Shown here piece after piece: positions 32,884-41,575 of a stretch of DNA of 64,000 nucleotides (position 1 is its first letter; the number at the start of each line of letters is the position of its first letter). A program made the translations under genes and the position numbers. The notes under the pieces are model-generated. The model was not told the DNA's origin, did not search any database, and saw only the letters and a list, made by a program, of their open reading frames with translations. The stretch lies in contig NZ_CP097320.1 in NCBI RefSeq assembly GCF_023515995.1, positions 2,356,001 through 2,420,000 on the forward strand, written 5' to 3'. This stretch comes from Candidatus Mycobacterium methanotrophicum. GTDB lineage: Bacteria; Actinomycetota; Actinomycetes; Mycobacteriales; Mycobacteriaceae.

Positions 32884-34410
32884 ATGACCGCGCCGATCTG
32901 GATGGCCGCGCCGCCGGAGGTGCATTCGGCGTTGCTCTCCAGCGGTCCGGGCCCGGGGGCGTTGCTGGCGGCGGCGGGGGCGTGGACCTCGCTGGGCGCC
33001 GAATACGCGGCGGTGGCTGAGGAACTTAGCGGGGTGCTGGCGGCGGTGCAGGCCGGGGCATGGGAGGGGCCGAGCGCGGAGTCCTATGTGGCCGCACATG
33101 TGCCGTATCTGCTGTGGTTGATGCAAGCCAGCACCAAAAGCGCGGCCGCGGCCACCCAGCATGAGACCGCGGCCGCGGCTTACACCGCGGCGTTGGCGGC
33201 GATGCCGACGCTGCCCGAGCTGGCCGCGAACCACCTGATTCACGAGGTGTTGGTGGCGACGAATTTCTTTGGCATCAACACCATTCCGATCGCGCTCAAC
33301 GAGGCCGACTACGTGCGGATGTGGATCCAGGCGGCCACCACGATGACGACCTATCAAGCGGTGTCCAGCACCGCGGTGGCGTCGACGCCGCAAACCGACC
33401 CGGCGCCGCAGATCCAGAAGACCGCGGACCCCACCTCGGCGCAGGGACAGGCCACCCAAACCGATCCGTCGACGGGCCTGGGCAACCTGCTGTCTGACCT
33501 AGTGCACAAGTTAGGACTGTCGGAGCAAGTCATTGATGCGTACGGGGTCGACAACATAATTCACTTCCTGAACAATCCGGTGAGCTACACCATGACGCAC
33601 GCCGTCCACGAACTCTTGACGGATCCGTTGGCGCTGCTGGAGAACCCGCTTTTGCTGTTCTACGACGGCGACGAGGTGTTCTTCCCGCTCGGCTATGCGA
33701 TTCTCCCGGCCTCTGCCGGCGCGATCGCCCCCATCGGGTCCTCAGCCAGCGTCGCGAGTGTGGCCGGGCTGGCCGCCGCTCAGCCTGCTCCGACAGCTGT
33801 CGAGGCGCCGCTGCCCGCTGCGGCGCCTGCGCCCGCGATGTTGCCGGCCGCCGGGACGGCCCCGACTTTCGCGCCGACGGCCGGGGCCCCGGCCGGGGCC
33901 CCGGGCACTTCTCCCGCCCCCGCGACGAGTACCGTGGCGAATCCCGCCGCGCCGACGCCGCTGCCGGCCGCGGGCGGGGCGGGTTTTGTGCCCCCCTACG
34001 CGGTGGGCCCTCCCGGCATCGGGTTCGACTCTGCGAGTGCTAGCGCCAGCTCCAGCGCCAAAAGGGAGGCGCCGCAGCCCGATATCGCCGCGGCCGCGGC
34101 GCCGGTGGCCGCGCGGGAGCAGGCGCGAGCTCGCCGGCGCCTGCGGGCGGGGCTGCGCGGGTACGGCGATGAGCCCATGGATATGAATGTCGAGGTCAAC
34201 CCGGACTGGGGCACGCCGCCCTCGACGGTCGGCTCCGATCAGCGCGCCGGTCCGCTGGGGCTCGCTGGCACGGTGCGCAAAGAGGCAGCCGGGCAGGCGG
34301 CGGGGCTGGCCACCCTGGCCGGCGACGAGTTCGGCGGCGGCCCGACGATGCCGATGATGCCAGGCGCCTGGCAGCTCGACGGCGAGCCGGAACACGGCGA
34401 TAACACCTGA
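32884..34410 (+). CDS. PPE family protein, PPW subfamily, possibly iron-regulated
   Basis: 508 aa from ATG 32884 (MTAPIWMAAPPEVHSALL); longer in-frame starts exist but lack PPE sequence. PPE domain residues 1-170 with GAWEGPSAESY and NFFGINTIPIALNEADYVRMWIQAATTM. Middle region includes a hydrophobic segment around 200-290, then an Ala/Pro-rich linker with VPPYAVGPPGIG, and the PPW signature GLAGT plus PMMPGAW at the C-terminus. The N-domain resembles PPE37 of M. tuberculosis as I recall it, and an IdeR-like box upstream strengthens that link. No PE partner. Confidence 0.92.
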   Translation: MTAPIWMAAPPEVHSALLSSGPGPGALLAAAGAWTSLGAEYAAVAEELSGVLAAVQAGAWEGPSAESYVAAHVPYLLWLMQASTKSAAAATQHETAAAAYTAALAAMPTLPELAANHLIHEVLVATNFFGINTIPIALNEADYVRMWIQAATTMTTYQAVSSTAVASTPQTDPAPQIQKTADPTSAQGQATQTDPSTGLGNLLSDLVHKLGLSEQVIDAYGVDNIIHFLNNPVSYTMTHAVHELLTDPLALLENPLLLFYDGDEVFFPLGYAILPASAGAIAPIGSSASVASVAGLAAAQPAPTAVEAPLPAAAPAPAMLPAAGTAPTFAPTAGAPAGAPGTSPAPATSTVANPAAPTPLPAAGGAGFVPPYAVGPPGIGFDSASASASSSAKREAPQPDIAAAAAPVAAREQARARRRLRAGLRGYGDEPMDMNVEVNPDWGTPPSTVGSDQRAGPLGLAGTVRKEAAGQAAGLATLAGDEFGGGPTMPMMPGAWQLDGEPEHGDNT

Positions 34411-34554
34411 CACCACGAAGCACGTCCGACGTTGCGTCGAGACGCTCAGGCAGTGTCTCGCGTCACCCTCACCCCAGCCGCCTGAACAACCCGCGCTGGG
34501 GCACCTCGTTTTCGGATTAGTAACTAGGTTCCCTAAACATTGGGGCTGGCTGAT

Positions 34555-34650
34555 CGCTTGGCGATGGCCGCACGGTTGGCGATGGTCGATGGTCGATGGT
34601 CGCATGGTCGATGGTCGCATGGGCATCACGATTGGCGATGGCCGATTGGT
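34555..34650. repeat. GATGGTC microsatellite region downstream of the PPE gene
   Basis: Imperfect tandem array built on GATGGTC/GATGGCC/GCATGGTC: three perfect GATGGTC units at 34581-34601, then interspersed variants to 34650. The rest of 34411-34712 holds no credible gene. Between PPE2 and the convergent P450 gene. Confidence 0.75.
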
Positions 34651-34712
34651 TCATGGTGATCCTTGGCAGATGGTCGCGAGTGCTCTGGCGATGTTCATCG
34701 GCGTTGGCGTGG

Positions 34713-35846
34713 TCACGTGGCCGGCCAGCGCAGCGGTAGCGTGGCCAGTCTGAACGTCGTCGATCGGTCGCAGACGATCTCCGGGACGAAGCCGGGTTGC
34801 AGCTTGAACTCCGGTATCCGGCGCAGCCACTCGGCAACGATCAGGCTGAGCTCCATCTTGGCCAGGTGGACGCCGAGACAGTGGTGAGTGCCGCTTCCAA
34901 AGCCCAAGTGTGACTGCCGGCATACTTTGCCGTCGTCGGTCACCGATATGTCGCTGCCGCTGTCTTCCAGGTTGGCCGCCTCTAAAAACACGGTCGCCCT
35001 GGAGCCCGTCGGCAGTGTGACGCCGGCAACGGTGACCTCCTCGGTGGCGACACGGTTGACCATGATCACCGGCGGGTGGACTCGCACAACCTCGTCCACG
35101 AACGCCTCGATATCCTCAGGATGCCCGCGCAGCCGGGAGCGCAGTTGTGGGCGGCGGGCCAGCTCGAGGAGCGCGAACCCGATCGCCGCAGTGGGGGTTT
35201 CGGTCCCGGCGAAGACGAGGAGCCAACAGAACCCGAGCACCTGTGCCGCGCTGAGTTCCCCGCTGGTGAGCAGGCGTGACAGCAGAGACCCCGGGCGTGG
35301 GCGGTGCCTCTCGGCCTGAATCGCCCAGGTTAGGTAGGTGACCAGTTTGGATTCGGCATTTTCTTCAACACCCGAATTGACGGCGTCTCGCACGTCCGCC
35401 AGCCAGTCGCGGTCGCCTAGCGGAAGTCCCAGTCGCGTCAGCACCGCCTGGGCGGGGAACGGGACCGCGATGTCACGCATCGCCTCGCACCGACCCCTGG
35501 TGGCGACATCGCCAATCAGCGCCGCGGCCTGGGACTGCAGCGCGGGTTGTAGGCCGGCTAGCCCGCGGGGGGTGAACAGCGGCTGCAGGATTCGGCGGAT
35601 TCCGGTGTGCTCGGGCGGATCGCACATCAACGGCACCATCAGATCCCAAGGACGTCGCCTCGCAACATTCATCCGTGCAGACAGAGCCGGGTTGCGTAAC
35701 GCTTCAAGCATGTCATCGCGGCGGGTGGGGCAGTGGCTGCCATTTATTACGACGAGCCGCCCTGCGGTCCGCATCTGGTCGAAGCAGGCCTTGCGGTCCG
35801 CCGCGTAGAGCCTTGCGTCCAAGCTAAATTCCGGAATCGGCGGCAT
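34713..35846 (-). CDS. Cytochrome P450
   Basis: 377 aa, slightly short for the family. I-helix oxygen-activating motif FAGTETPTAA near residue 213, ExxR as EVVR near 250, and heme-binding loop FGSGTHHCLGVHLAKME with Cys near 330. The N-terminal region is compact (SLDARLYAADRKACF). Substrate cannot be inferred and no ferredoxin lies nearby. It faces the PPE gene tail to tail and is followed upstream by an unassigned 270-bp gap and the second JmjC gene in the same direction. Confidence 0.93.
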   Translation of the reverse strand: MPPIPEFSLDARLYAADRKACFDQMRTAGRLVVINGSHCPTRRDDMLEALRNPALSARMNVARRRPWDLMVPLMCDPPEHTGIRRILQPLFTPRGLAGLQPALQSQAAALIGDVATRGRCEAMRDIAVPFPAQAVLTRLGLPLGDRDWLADVRDAVNSGVEENAESKLVTYLTWAIQAERHRPRPGSLLSRLLTSGELSAAQVLGFCWLLVFAGTETPTAAIGFALLELARRPQLRSRLRGHPEDIEAFVDEVVRVHPPVIMVNRVATEEVTVAGVTLPTGSRATVFLEAANLEDSGSDISVTDDGKVCRQSHLGFGSGTHHCLGVHLAKMELSLIVAEWLRRIPEFKLQPGFVPEIVCDRSTTFRLATLPLRWPAT

Positions 35847-36116
35847 GTCAGCGGATCATATCGCTCCGCGTGGCGTGAACTTCCCAAACCGGCACACGCA
35901 CGTGCTCGTCCTGCCCGTGCCGGTACTGCGGCAGCTTCCTGTCCGCTACGCGGAAATCGACGGGGCGCTGGCGCTCTGGGCGTTGCGGCGGGCGCGGTCG
36001 ATGGCGCTGCGTGAAATGTCGATCGCGGCAACCGCGCAGCCGTGGCGGGCGTAGTGGATTGCGTGCCATTCCGGTCCGCAGCCTGGGTCGAGTACGTGGC
36101 CTTTAACCGCGGCCAG

Positions 36117-37394
36117 TCACGTGGACGGCAGCCTGTACCAGTCGTCGGGCAGCCGGACCAGGAATCCGGATGCGATCAGCTTTCGGGCCAGCTCCGTCTG
36201 CTGCGTCGCGCTTAGCCCGGGCAGATCGCCAATCCGAAACGGCTCGGTGCTCCTCGACAGGAACAGCAAGGCGGGTTTGTGATCGGTACCGAAACTGATC
36301 AGCAATTGAGCAAACTGCAAGGCGACACCCCCGGCAACGGCGGTCACCCGCGAATAGAGCGGCTGGTGCTTGACCACCACTGTTTGCTCGTCGATTGCCG
36401 CGGCGTTCGAGATCTGTCCGACCGGTGGGCATCGGCCGCGCCGGGCCAGGATCTCCGCCATGGCGCCGCGGCCTTCCGCGATCACGTTCGGATCCTCGAA
36501 GATTCTGGTCATGTCGTGCACCAGAGCGTCAAGGCTCGCCCAGGCCGCGGCGTCGTCGAGATGCCGCGGCGGCAGGCGGGTGTGGACGCGGTCATCCCGC
36601 ACACTCAACAGGTAGAGCATGTGGGTCAGAAGCGTGAGCACGGTGGGCGCGCGAATTCCCATGGTCAAGTGCACGGACGGCTCTGCATTCGTTTCGGCCG
36701 CATGAACCTGACCGCGCGGCAGGTAGAGCACGTCGCCGGCTTCCAGCAGCAGGTCGGTCGGCGCCGGGAGGTCGGCAGCGACAACCTCGTCGTAGCGTCG
36801 CATCACATGCGGCGCCACCGCATCGCCGTACAGATGCCAGATCTTGGCGCCCTGGATCTGCAACACCAGCAGGTCGTGCTGGTCGTAGTGGGGGAGGAAG
36901 CCGTGTGATTCGGGTGGCGTGACGTAGGCGTTGACCTGTGTCGGGAAGTTCAGCTCAACCTCTATAGAGTGCGACAACGAGGCAATCGCGCGCACGTACT
37001 GCTCGACCTCATTCAGGACGATCGTGTAGCCAGCGGCAAAGTCGTTCCGGACGCGGACAAGGTCGAGACTGCCATCAGCAAGCCGGTAGGTGTCCCCCTC
37101 CTTGTGCTCCTCCCCCCGCACCAGCCGCACTGTCGATGGCTCTGACTGAAGATGCCCCAGGAGTTCCTCGGCCGCTGATGGCGGGTGCAGAAGGCCATCG
37201 AAGTAGCCCGCGCAGCGTCGCTTGACATGGTAGTGCGTCGCCCCCCATATCTGATCGAGAAAGGTCTGCACCGTGAGAGGTTGAAGCAGCCAGGCTAGCG
37301 AGGACTCGATAGTGATCCCTCCCCAAACTTCCCGGCGGACGGCGTCAGTGGGGCGCCCCGTTGCGCACGGCGTGTCGCGCGGGTACTGCAACAC
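36117..37394 (-). CDS. JmjC-domain (cupin-like) 2-oxoglutarate/Fe(II) oxygenase, paralogue 2
   Basis: 425 aa from GTG 37394 (TTG 37391 possible). Same architecture as the protein at 26756-27964, with which it shares long colinear blocks (SLAWLLQPL, CxGYFDGLL, GYTIVL, FLVRLPD). Iron ligands are His169 and Asp171 in PHYDQHD and His231 in LYLPRGQVHAAET. No sulfotransferase or transporter gene is attached, and I see no Zur-like box in the 120 bp upstream. It probably modifies a related protein substrate. Divergent from nothing; a decayed mobile-element gene lies upstream. Confidence 0.8.
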   Translation of the reverse strand: MLQYPRDTPCATGRPTDAVRREVWGGITIESSLAWLLQPLTVQTFLDQIWGATHYHVKRRCAGYFDGLLHPPSAAEELLGHLQSEPSTVRLVRGEEHKEGDTYRLADGSLDLVRVRNDFAAGYTIVLNEVEQYVRAIASLSHSIEVELNFPTQVNAYVTPPESHGFLPHYDQHDLLVLQIQGAKIWHLYGDAVAPHVMRRYDEVVAADLPAPTDLLLEAGDVLYLPRGQVHAAETNAEPSVHLTMGIRAPTVLTLLTHMLYLLSVRDDRVHTRLPPRHLDDAAAWASLDALVHDMTRIFEDPNVIAEGRGAMAEILARRGRCPPVGQISNAAAIDEQTVVVKHQPLYSRVTAVAGGVALQFAQLLISFGTDHKPALLFLSRSTEPFRIGDLPGLSATQQTELARKLIASGFLVRLPDDWYRLPST

Positions 37395-37511
37395 GGCGTT
37401 GTCAGCATCGCAGTGAACCGCCGGATTGTCGAACCTGTTGGGTGTCGAAGAGCGGTTCTCCAGGGTGCCACCGCGACAGACATGCCGCGATCAGGTTGGC
37501 GGTTTTGGGAT

Positions 37512-37965
37512 TCAATGAGATTCAACGACCCGTCGCAGGCGTTCACGCGCGGCGGTTAGCTCGTCTTCGAGTTCGGCGGCCCGTGCGGTCAGGTGGGCTC
37601 GATCGCCTGCTTCGGACTCGGCGCCGAAATGCAGGCGGAGGCGCTGCTGGGGTTCGTCCCGCTCGGCTGCAGCGTCTGGATCTGATCTTGGGCGATGGCC
37701 AGGTCGGTCCGCAGACTGGCTGGCGACGTCGAGCGGCATCAATGTGTTCGCGGATTCCTTCGGCGTATACCAGCCAGGTGGACACCCCGGCGGCTTTGAC
37801 CACCGCGGTGAAGGAGATAGACGCGCCGGTGGCTTCCAGCGCTTCGAGCGCCGCCGGGGCCCGTCGACCTTTGAGCTCACTGTCCTTGGTGCGGGCCGCT
37901 TTCAGCGCTGCGGCGCCGACCTGGTTGGCCGCGGTGGTGTTTATCCGGTTTCTCTGGCCGCGGCG
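37512..37965 (-). pseudogene. DUF6262-type transposon accessory gene, decayed
   Basis: The 5' part encodes AALKAARTKDSELKGRRAPAALEAL, then ISFTAVVKAAGVSTWLVY, an HTH typical of DUF6262 proteins that accompany Tn554-like tyrosine recombinases. After REHIDAA the frame breaks; ASLRTDLAIAQDQIQTL appears in a second frame, and RLRLHFGAE plus AELEDELTAARERLRRVVES in a third, ending at TGA 37512. At least two frameshifts between about 37760 and 37640. No recombinase genes remain. Confidence 0.7.
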
Positions 37966-38022
37966 GAGGCGTGGATGAGCGGGACCGAGTCCGGGCAACA
38001 CCGGATTCATGCTCCGAAAACG

Positions 38023-39000
38023 CTACGGCACCAGCACGATTGAGCCCACCGTCTGCCGACCCTGCAGGTCGCGGTGCGCTTGCGCGGCGTCGGCCAACCG
38101 GTAGCTGCGGCTCACATTCACGCTGAGCGACCCTGCGCCGATCGCATCGAACAACTCCCCTGAGCGCCAAGCGAATTCTTCGCCGGTGCGGGTGAAATGA
38201 GCCAACGACGGACGGGTCAGGTACACCGAGCCGGCCGCGTTGAGCCGCTGCGGGTCGATCGGCGGCACCGGCCCGCTGGACGCGCCGAACAACGCCAACG
38301 TTCCGCGCACGGCCAGACTGGCCAGGCTGGCGTCGAACGTGCTCGCGCCGACGCCGTCGTACACCACAGCCACACCCGCGCCGTCGGTCAGCTCGCGGAT
38401 GCGGCTGCCGAATTCCGGCGCGTCATCGCCGGGGTAGTCCAGGACGTCCGTCGCACCCGCCTGCCGGGACAGCTCGGCTTTGGCCGGTGTCGACACCGTC
38501 GTGATCACCCGGACGCCCAGGCTGGTCGCCCACTGCGTCAAGATCAGCCCCACCCCGCCCGCTCCGGCGTGGACCAGCACCGCGTCGCCCGCCTTCACCG
38601 GGTAGACCGACTTGAGCAGGTAGTGCGCCGTCATCCCTTTCAACAGCGACGACGCGGCCACGTCCGACCCCACCGCTGACGGCACGCGCGCGACTAAAAA
38701 TGCTGGGGCGGTGGCGAATTCGGCATAGGCGCCCGACGCCGCGGCCGTCGCCACCCGGTCGCCGACCTTCAGTGTCGTCACATCGTCGCCGAGGCCGGCG
38801 ACGGTCCCGGCCACTTCGATGCCCAGCACGAACGGCAGATCGCGCGGGTACGCGCCGGACCGGAAATACGTGTCGATGAAATTGACACCGACCGCTTCGG
38901 ACTCGATCAGCACCTCTGCCGGGCCAGGGGAGGGCTGTGGCTTGTCGACATAGCTCAGGACATCCGGACCGCCGACTTCGGCGACTTCGATTGCGTGCAT
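38023..39000 (-). CDS. qor: Quinone oxidoreductase / zinc-free alcohol dehydrogenase family
   Basis: 325 aa from ATG 39000 (MHAIEVAEVGGPDVL). Medium-chain dehydrogenase/reductase fold: N-terminal catalytic-like domain with GVNFIDTYFRSG near residue 42, then the Rossmann motif HAGAGGVGLILTQWA near 140 for NADPH. No structural zinc cysteines, as for QOR proteins that reduce quinones. Order next to the Rv1455-like gene and ctaA is as in M. tuberculosis. Divergent from the next gene with only 31 bp between starts. Confidence 0.94.
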   Translation of the reverse strand: MHAIEVAEVGGPDVLSYVDKPQPSPGPAEVLIESEAVGVNFIDTYFRSGAYPRDLPFVLGIEVAGTVAGLGDDVTTLKVGDRVATAAASGAYAEFATAPAFLVARVPSAVGSDVAASSLLKGMTAHYLLKSVYPVKAGDAVLVHAGAGGVGLILTQWATSLGVRVITTVSTPAKAELSRQAGATDVLDYPGDDAPEFGSRIRELTDGAGVAVVYDGVGASTFDASLASLAVRGTLALFGASSGPVPPIDPQRLNAAGSVYLTRPSLAHFTRTGEEFAWRSGELFDAIGAGSLSVNVSRSYRLADAAQAHRDLQGRQTVGSIVLVP

Positions 39001-39031
39001 GCTCACCATCTTCCGCAAGCATGATGTCCCC

Positions 39032-39670
39032 ATGAAGTTGGCCCGCCCTGATATTCCTCATCCGCGGATCGTGCTGACCGGTTCGGCGGGCGGCGACGAC
39101 GCCGGTCTGGTAGCCGCGCTGCGCACCCGGGGGCTGCACGCCCGCTGGCTGTCCTGGGACGACCCGGACACCCTGCGCGCCGACCTGGTGATCCTGCGGA
39201 CCACCACCGACTACGCCGACCGGCTCGACGAGTTTCTGGCCTGGACCAGGCGGGTGCCCCACCTGCTCAACACCGCCGATGTGCTCGCCTGGAATGCCGG
39301 GCAGCACCAGGCCGTTCGCGCGTCGGCATCGGGCCGTACGACGTCGCTGGTCTTCCTCGGCGGCGAGCAGTCACACGCGTTCACCGCGCAAGGGTCGGTG
39401 GATGCCGACTTCGAGGTGTGGGCCGTCGGGCATGCTGCGCTGCGAGTCGCGGCTGAGCAGGCGGGCGTCCGGGCCGACGAGCTGCTTTACGCCCGTGCCG
39501 ATGTCACCGACGATGCAGATTTGGTCGGACTGGACCTCATTGCGCCGTCGCTGGGTTGGCGGCTGCTCGACGACACCGCACGCGACGACGCTCAGCGGCA
39601 CTTCGCGCTGAGCGTTGAATCAGCCCTGGATCGGCTCGGGCTGGGTCCGCTCTCGCATCGACGCCCATAG
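39032..39670 (+). CDS. Rv1455-like ATP-grasp family protein, internally shortened
   Basis: 212 aa from ATG 39032. The N-terminal block (PRIVLTGSAG, DDPDTLRADLVILRTTTDYADRLDEFLAWTRRVPHLLN, VLAWN) and the C-terminal block (VFLGGEQSHAF, DELLYARADV, LIAPSLGW, SALDRLGLGPL) belong to RimK-like ATP-grasp proteins of about 290-300 aa. The central ATP-binding part expected between LAWN and LVFLGGE (about 85 residues) is absent without loss of frame. The protein is therefore probably inactive or altered. The last 51 bp overlap the convergent ctaA. Confidence 0.7.
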   Translation: MKLARPDIPHPRIVLTGSAGGDDAGLVAALRTRGLHARWLSWDDPDTLRADLVILRTTTDYADRLDEFLAWTRRVPHLLNTADVLAWNAGQHQAVRASASGRTTSLVFLGGEQSHAFTAQGSVDADFEVWAVGHAALRVAAEQAGVRADELLYARADVTDDADLVGLDLIAPSLGWRLLDDTARDDAQRHFALSVESALDRLGLGPLSHRRP

Positions 39671-40576
39671 CGCGGCGGTGGCGGCTGTGCACGCCGCCGC
39701 GCCCGCGACATGCACCGCCACCAATGTGGCGGGCACTCCGGTGACGAACTGCAGGGTGCCGACGCTGGCCTGAGTCAACAGCAGTAGCACCAGCACGCCC
39801 AGCCGCAGCAGGATCGGCCGCGGTGCCCGCACCGCCAGCAGCCCGAAACCCAGACCGACCACCAGCCCGAGATAGGCCACCAGCAGTGACGAGTGCGCGT
39901 GCACCAGGGTGGTGATCTCGATCCTCAGCCGCGGCACGGTCCGGTACGGGCTGGCGTCGCCGGCGTGCGGGCCCGCCGCGGTGACCAGCGTGCCGGTCAC
40001 CAGCACGGCAGCAAGTGTCGTCGCGCTGAGCGCGGTGAGCCAGCGCAGCGGCCGGACCACCGTGCGCATCGGCTGGCCGTTGTCCGGTTCGCCGACCTTG
40101 ACGTACAGCAGCACCGCCAGCCACACCATCGCCATCGATGCCAGCAGATGGATCGCCACCGTCCACCACAGCAAGCCGGTGAGCACGGTGATGCCGCCGA
40201 TCACCGCCTGCAGCACGGTCGAGGCCGGCATCGACCAGGCGTAGGCCAACACTTCGCCACGGCGGCGGGCCCGGGTGACCGCCAGCACCGCCAGGATCGC
40301 GGTGATGACCACCGCGAAAGTGATCATCCGGTTACCGAATTCGACGGCCTGATGGATTCGGGGCACCTCGGCGTGGGCCACCGGGGTGAAGCTGCCCGGA
40401 AAGCATTGCGGCCAGGTCGGACAGCCCAACCCCGACGCGGTGACCCGGACAATCGCGCCGGTGACGGCGATACCACCCTGAGTCAGGATGACCAATGCGG
40501 CGACGATGCGCTGTGCGAGCGGGCTGGGTTCAGGCAGCAGATCTACGAGCCGCATGAGCCACCGTCCGACGGGCAT
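39620..40576 (-). CDS. ctaA: Heme A synthase
   Basis: Membrane mono-oxygenase converting heme O to heme A for cytochrome aa3. 318 aa from ATG 40576 (an ATG at 40597 would add 7 residues). Eight helices in two four-helix bundles; heme-ligand histidines in EVPRIHQAVEFGNR and IHLLASM in the first half and LVHAHSSLL and VAVHVAGA in the second. The conserved cysteine-bearing loop GLGCPTWPQCFPG near residue 50 is intact. Partner of ctaB in this window. Confidence 0.95.
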   Translation of the reverse strand: MPVGRWLMRLVDLLPEPSPLAQRIVAALVILTQGGIAVTGAIVRVTASGLGCPTWPQCFPGSFTPVAHAEVPRIHQAVEFGNRMITFAVVITAILAVLAVTRARRRGEVLAYAWSMPASTVLQAVIGGITVLTGLLWWTVAIHLLASMAMVWLAVLLYVKVGEPDNGQPMRTVVRPLRWLTALSATTLAAVLVTGTLVTAAGPHAGDASPYRTVPRLRIEITTLVHAHSSLLVAYLGLVVGLGFGLLAVRAPRPILLRLGVLVLLLLTQASVGTLQFVTGVPATLVAVHVAGAAACTAATAALWASMRERTQPEPIQG

Positions 40577-40632
40577 CGCCCGATCGTAGGACAACAAAAA
40601 CTACGCCGCGTAGTAGGGCCACCCTGGTGCCG

Positions 40633-40686
40633 AGCAGACGCAGAATCGCACGCAGAAGGCCCGCGCAATGCGATTCTGCGTCTGCT
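40633..40686. repeat. Inverted repeat, family A copy 2
   Basis: Perfect 18-bp arms AGCAGACGCAGAATCGCA (40633-40650) and TGCGATTCTGCGTCTGCT (40669-40686) around an 18-bp loop. It shares the core with the inverted repeat at 1983-2044. It lies between the start of ctaA and the stop of the ABC permease gene, both on the minus strand. Confidence 0.85.
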
Positions 40687-40709
40687 GGGCAGGGCCGCGC
40701 GCTCAGCCG

Positions 40710-41492
40710 TCAGGTGAACCGGAACCACCGCAGCGCGGCGAGCGCGGCCAGGGCGCCCCACGCGGCCAGCACGGCGACGCCGAACCAGTCCACCGACACG
40801 CTCATCGCCTGCGACAGCGCCTCGGTCAGCGCACCGGCCGGGGTGAGCCGCGCCGCCCACTTGACCGGGGCGGCGATCATGTCGGTGTCCACCGTCAGGG
40901 CGCCGAGTCCGGCGAAGACGAACCACAACAGGTTCGCCACCGCCAGCACGATCTCGGCCCGCAGCGTGCCGCCCAGCAGCAGGCCCAGCGCGGCGAAACC
41001 TGCCGTCCCCAGCGCGATGATCACCGCGCCCAGCGCCAGGCCCGCCGGATGAGGGCGCCAACCGAGCGCAAACCCAATGGCGCCCAAGACAATTGCCTGC
41101 AAGAACACCACGGCAATCACCGCCAGCGATTTGCCGGCGACGATGCCCCAGACCGGAAGCGCGGTCGCGCCCAGCCGTTTGAGCGCACCGTACCGGCGGT
41201 CGAACGCCACCGCGATGGCCTGGCCCGTGAACGCCGTGGAAATTACCGCCAGGGCCATGATCGCCGGGACGAAGGTGGCGGCGCGGTTGGCGCCGAAGGA
41301 TCCCAGCGGCAGCAGCGTCAACCCGACCAACAGGGTGATCGGGATGAACATGGTCAATAGCAGCTGTTCGCCGTTGCGCAGCAGCAGCTTCAGCTCCAAC
41401 GCGAACTGCGCGGTCAGCATCCGCGGCACCGCGGCGGGCCGCGGGTCAGGAGTGAAAGTGCCTGCAGGGAAACGCGATTCGCCGGCGGTCAT
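40710..41492 (-). CDS. ABC-2 type transporter permease, Rv1457c-like
   Basis: 260 aa with six membrane helices and an ABC-2 layout (LELKLLLRNGEQLLLTMFIPITLLVGLTLLP near residues 32-62; AFDRRYGALKRLGATALP near 110). Works with the ATPase encoded just upstream, presumably as a lipid or drug exporter; the substrate is unknown. Its ATG at 41492 lies at the edge of an 83-bp MIRU-like element separating it from the ATPase gene. Confidence 0.92.
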   Translation of the reverse strand: MTAGESRFPAGTFTPDPRPAAVPRMLTAQFALELKLLLRNGEQLLLTMFIPITLLVGLTLLPLGSFGANRAATFVPAIMALAVISTAFTGQAIAVAFDRRYGALKRLGATALPVWGIVAGKSLAVIAVVFLQAIVLGAIGFALGWRPHPAGLALGAVIIALGTAGFAALGLLLGGTLRAEIVLAVANLLWFVFAGLGALTVDTDMIAAPVKWAARLTPAGALTEALSQAMSVSVDWFGVAVLAAWGALAALAALRWFRFT

Positions 41493-41575
41493 CTGCGCCG
41501 CTTCTCCTCGTCGCTGCGTCCCCCTCGCCGCTGCGCGGCTGGGGGTGCCCCCACTGCGTCGTCGCCGGCGGTCAT
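41493..41575 (-). repeat. MIRU-like repeat (inverted) between the ABC ATPase and permease genes
   Basis: On the minus strand the element contains GTGGGGGCACCCCCAG and GACGCAGCGACGAGGAGAAG, the same building blocks as the repeats at 971-1047 and 4971-5023. The 14-mer ATGACCGCCGGCGA occurs on both sides (41562-41575 and 41479-41492), covering the ATPase stop and the permease start: the clearest target duplication of the three copies. Confidence 0.8.

Noticed and set aside
34581..34650. Possible CRISPR-like array
   Set aside because: Units are 7-8 bp, tandem, without unique spacers; a microsatellite, not CRISPR.
35845..36054. 69-codon ORF between the P450 and the second JmjC gene
   Set aside because: No family, no ribosome-binding site, and alternative frames on both strands are equally open.
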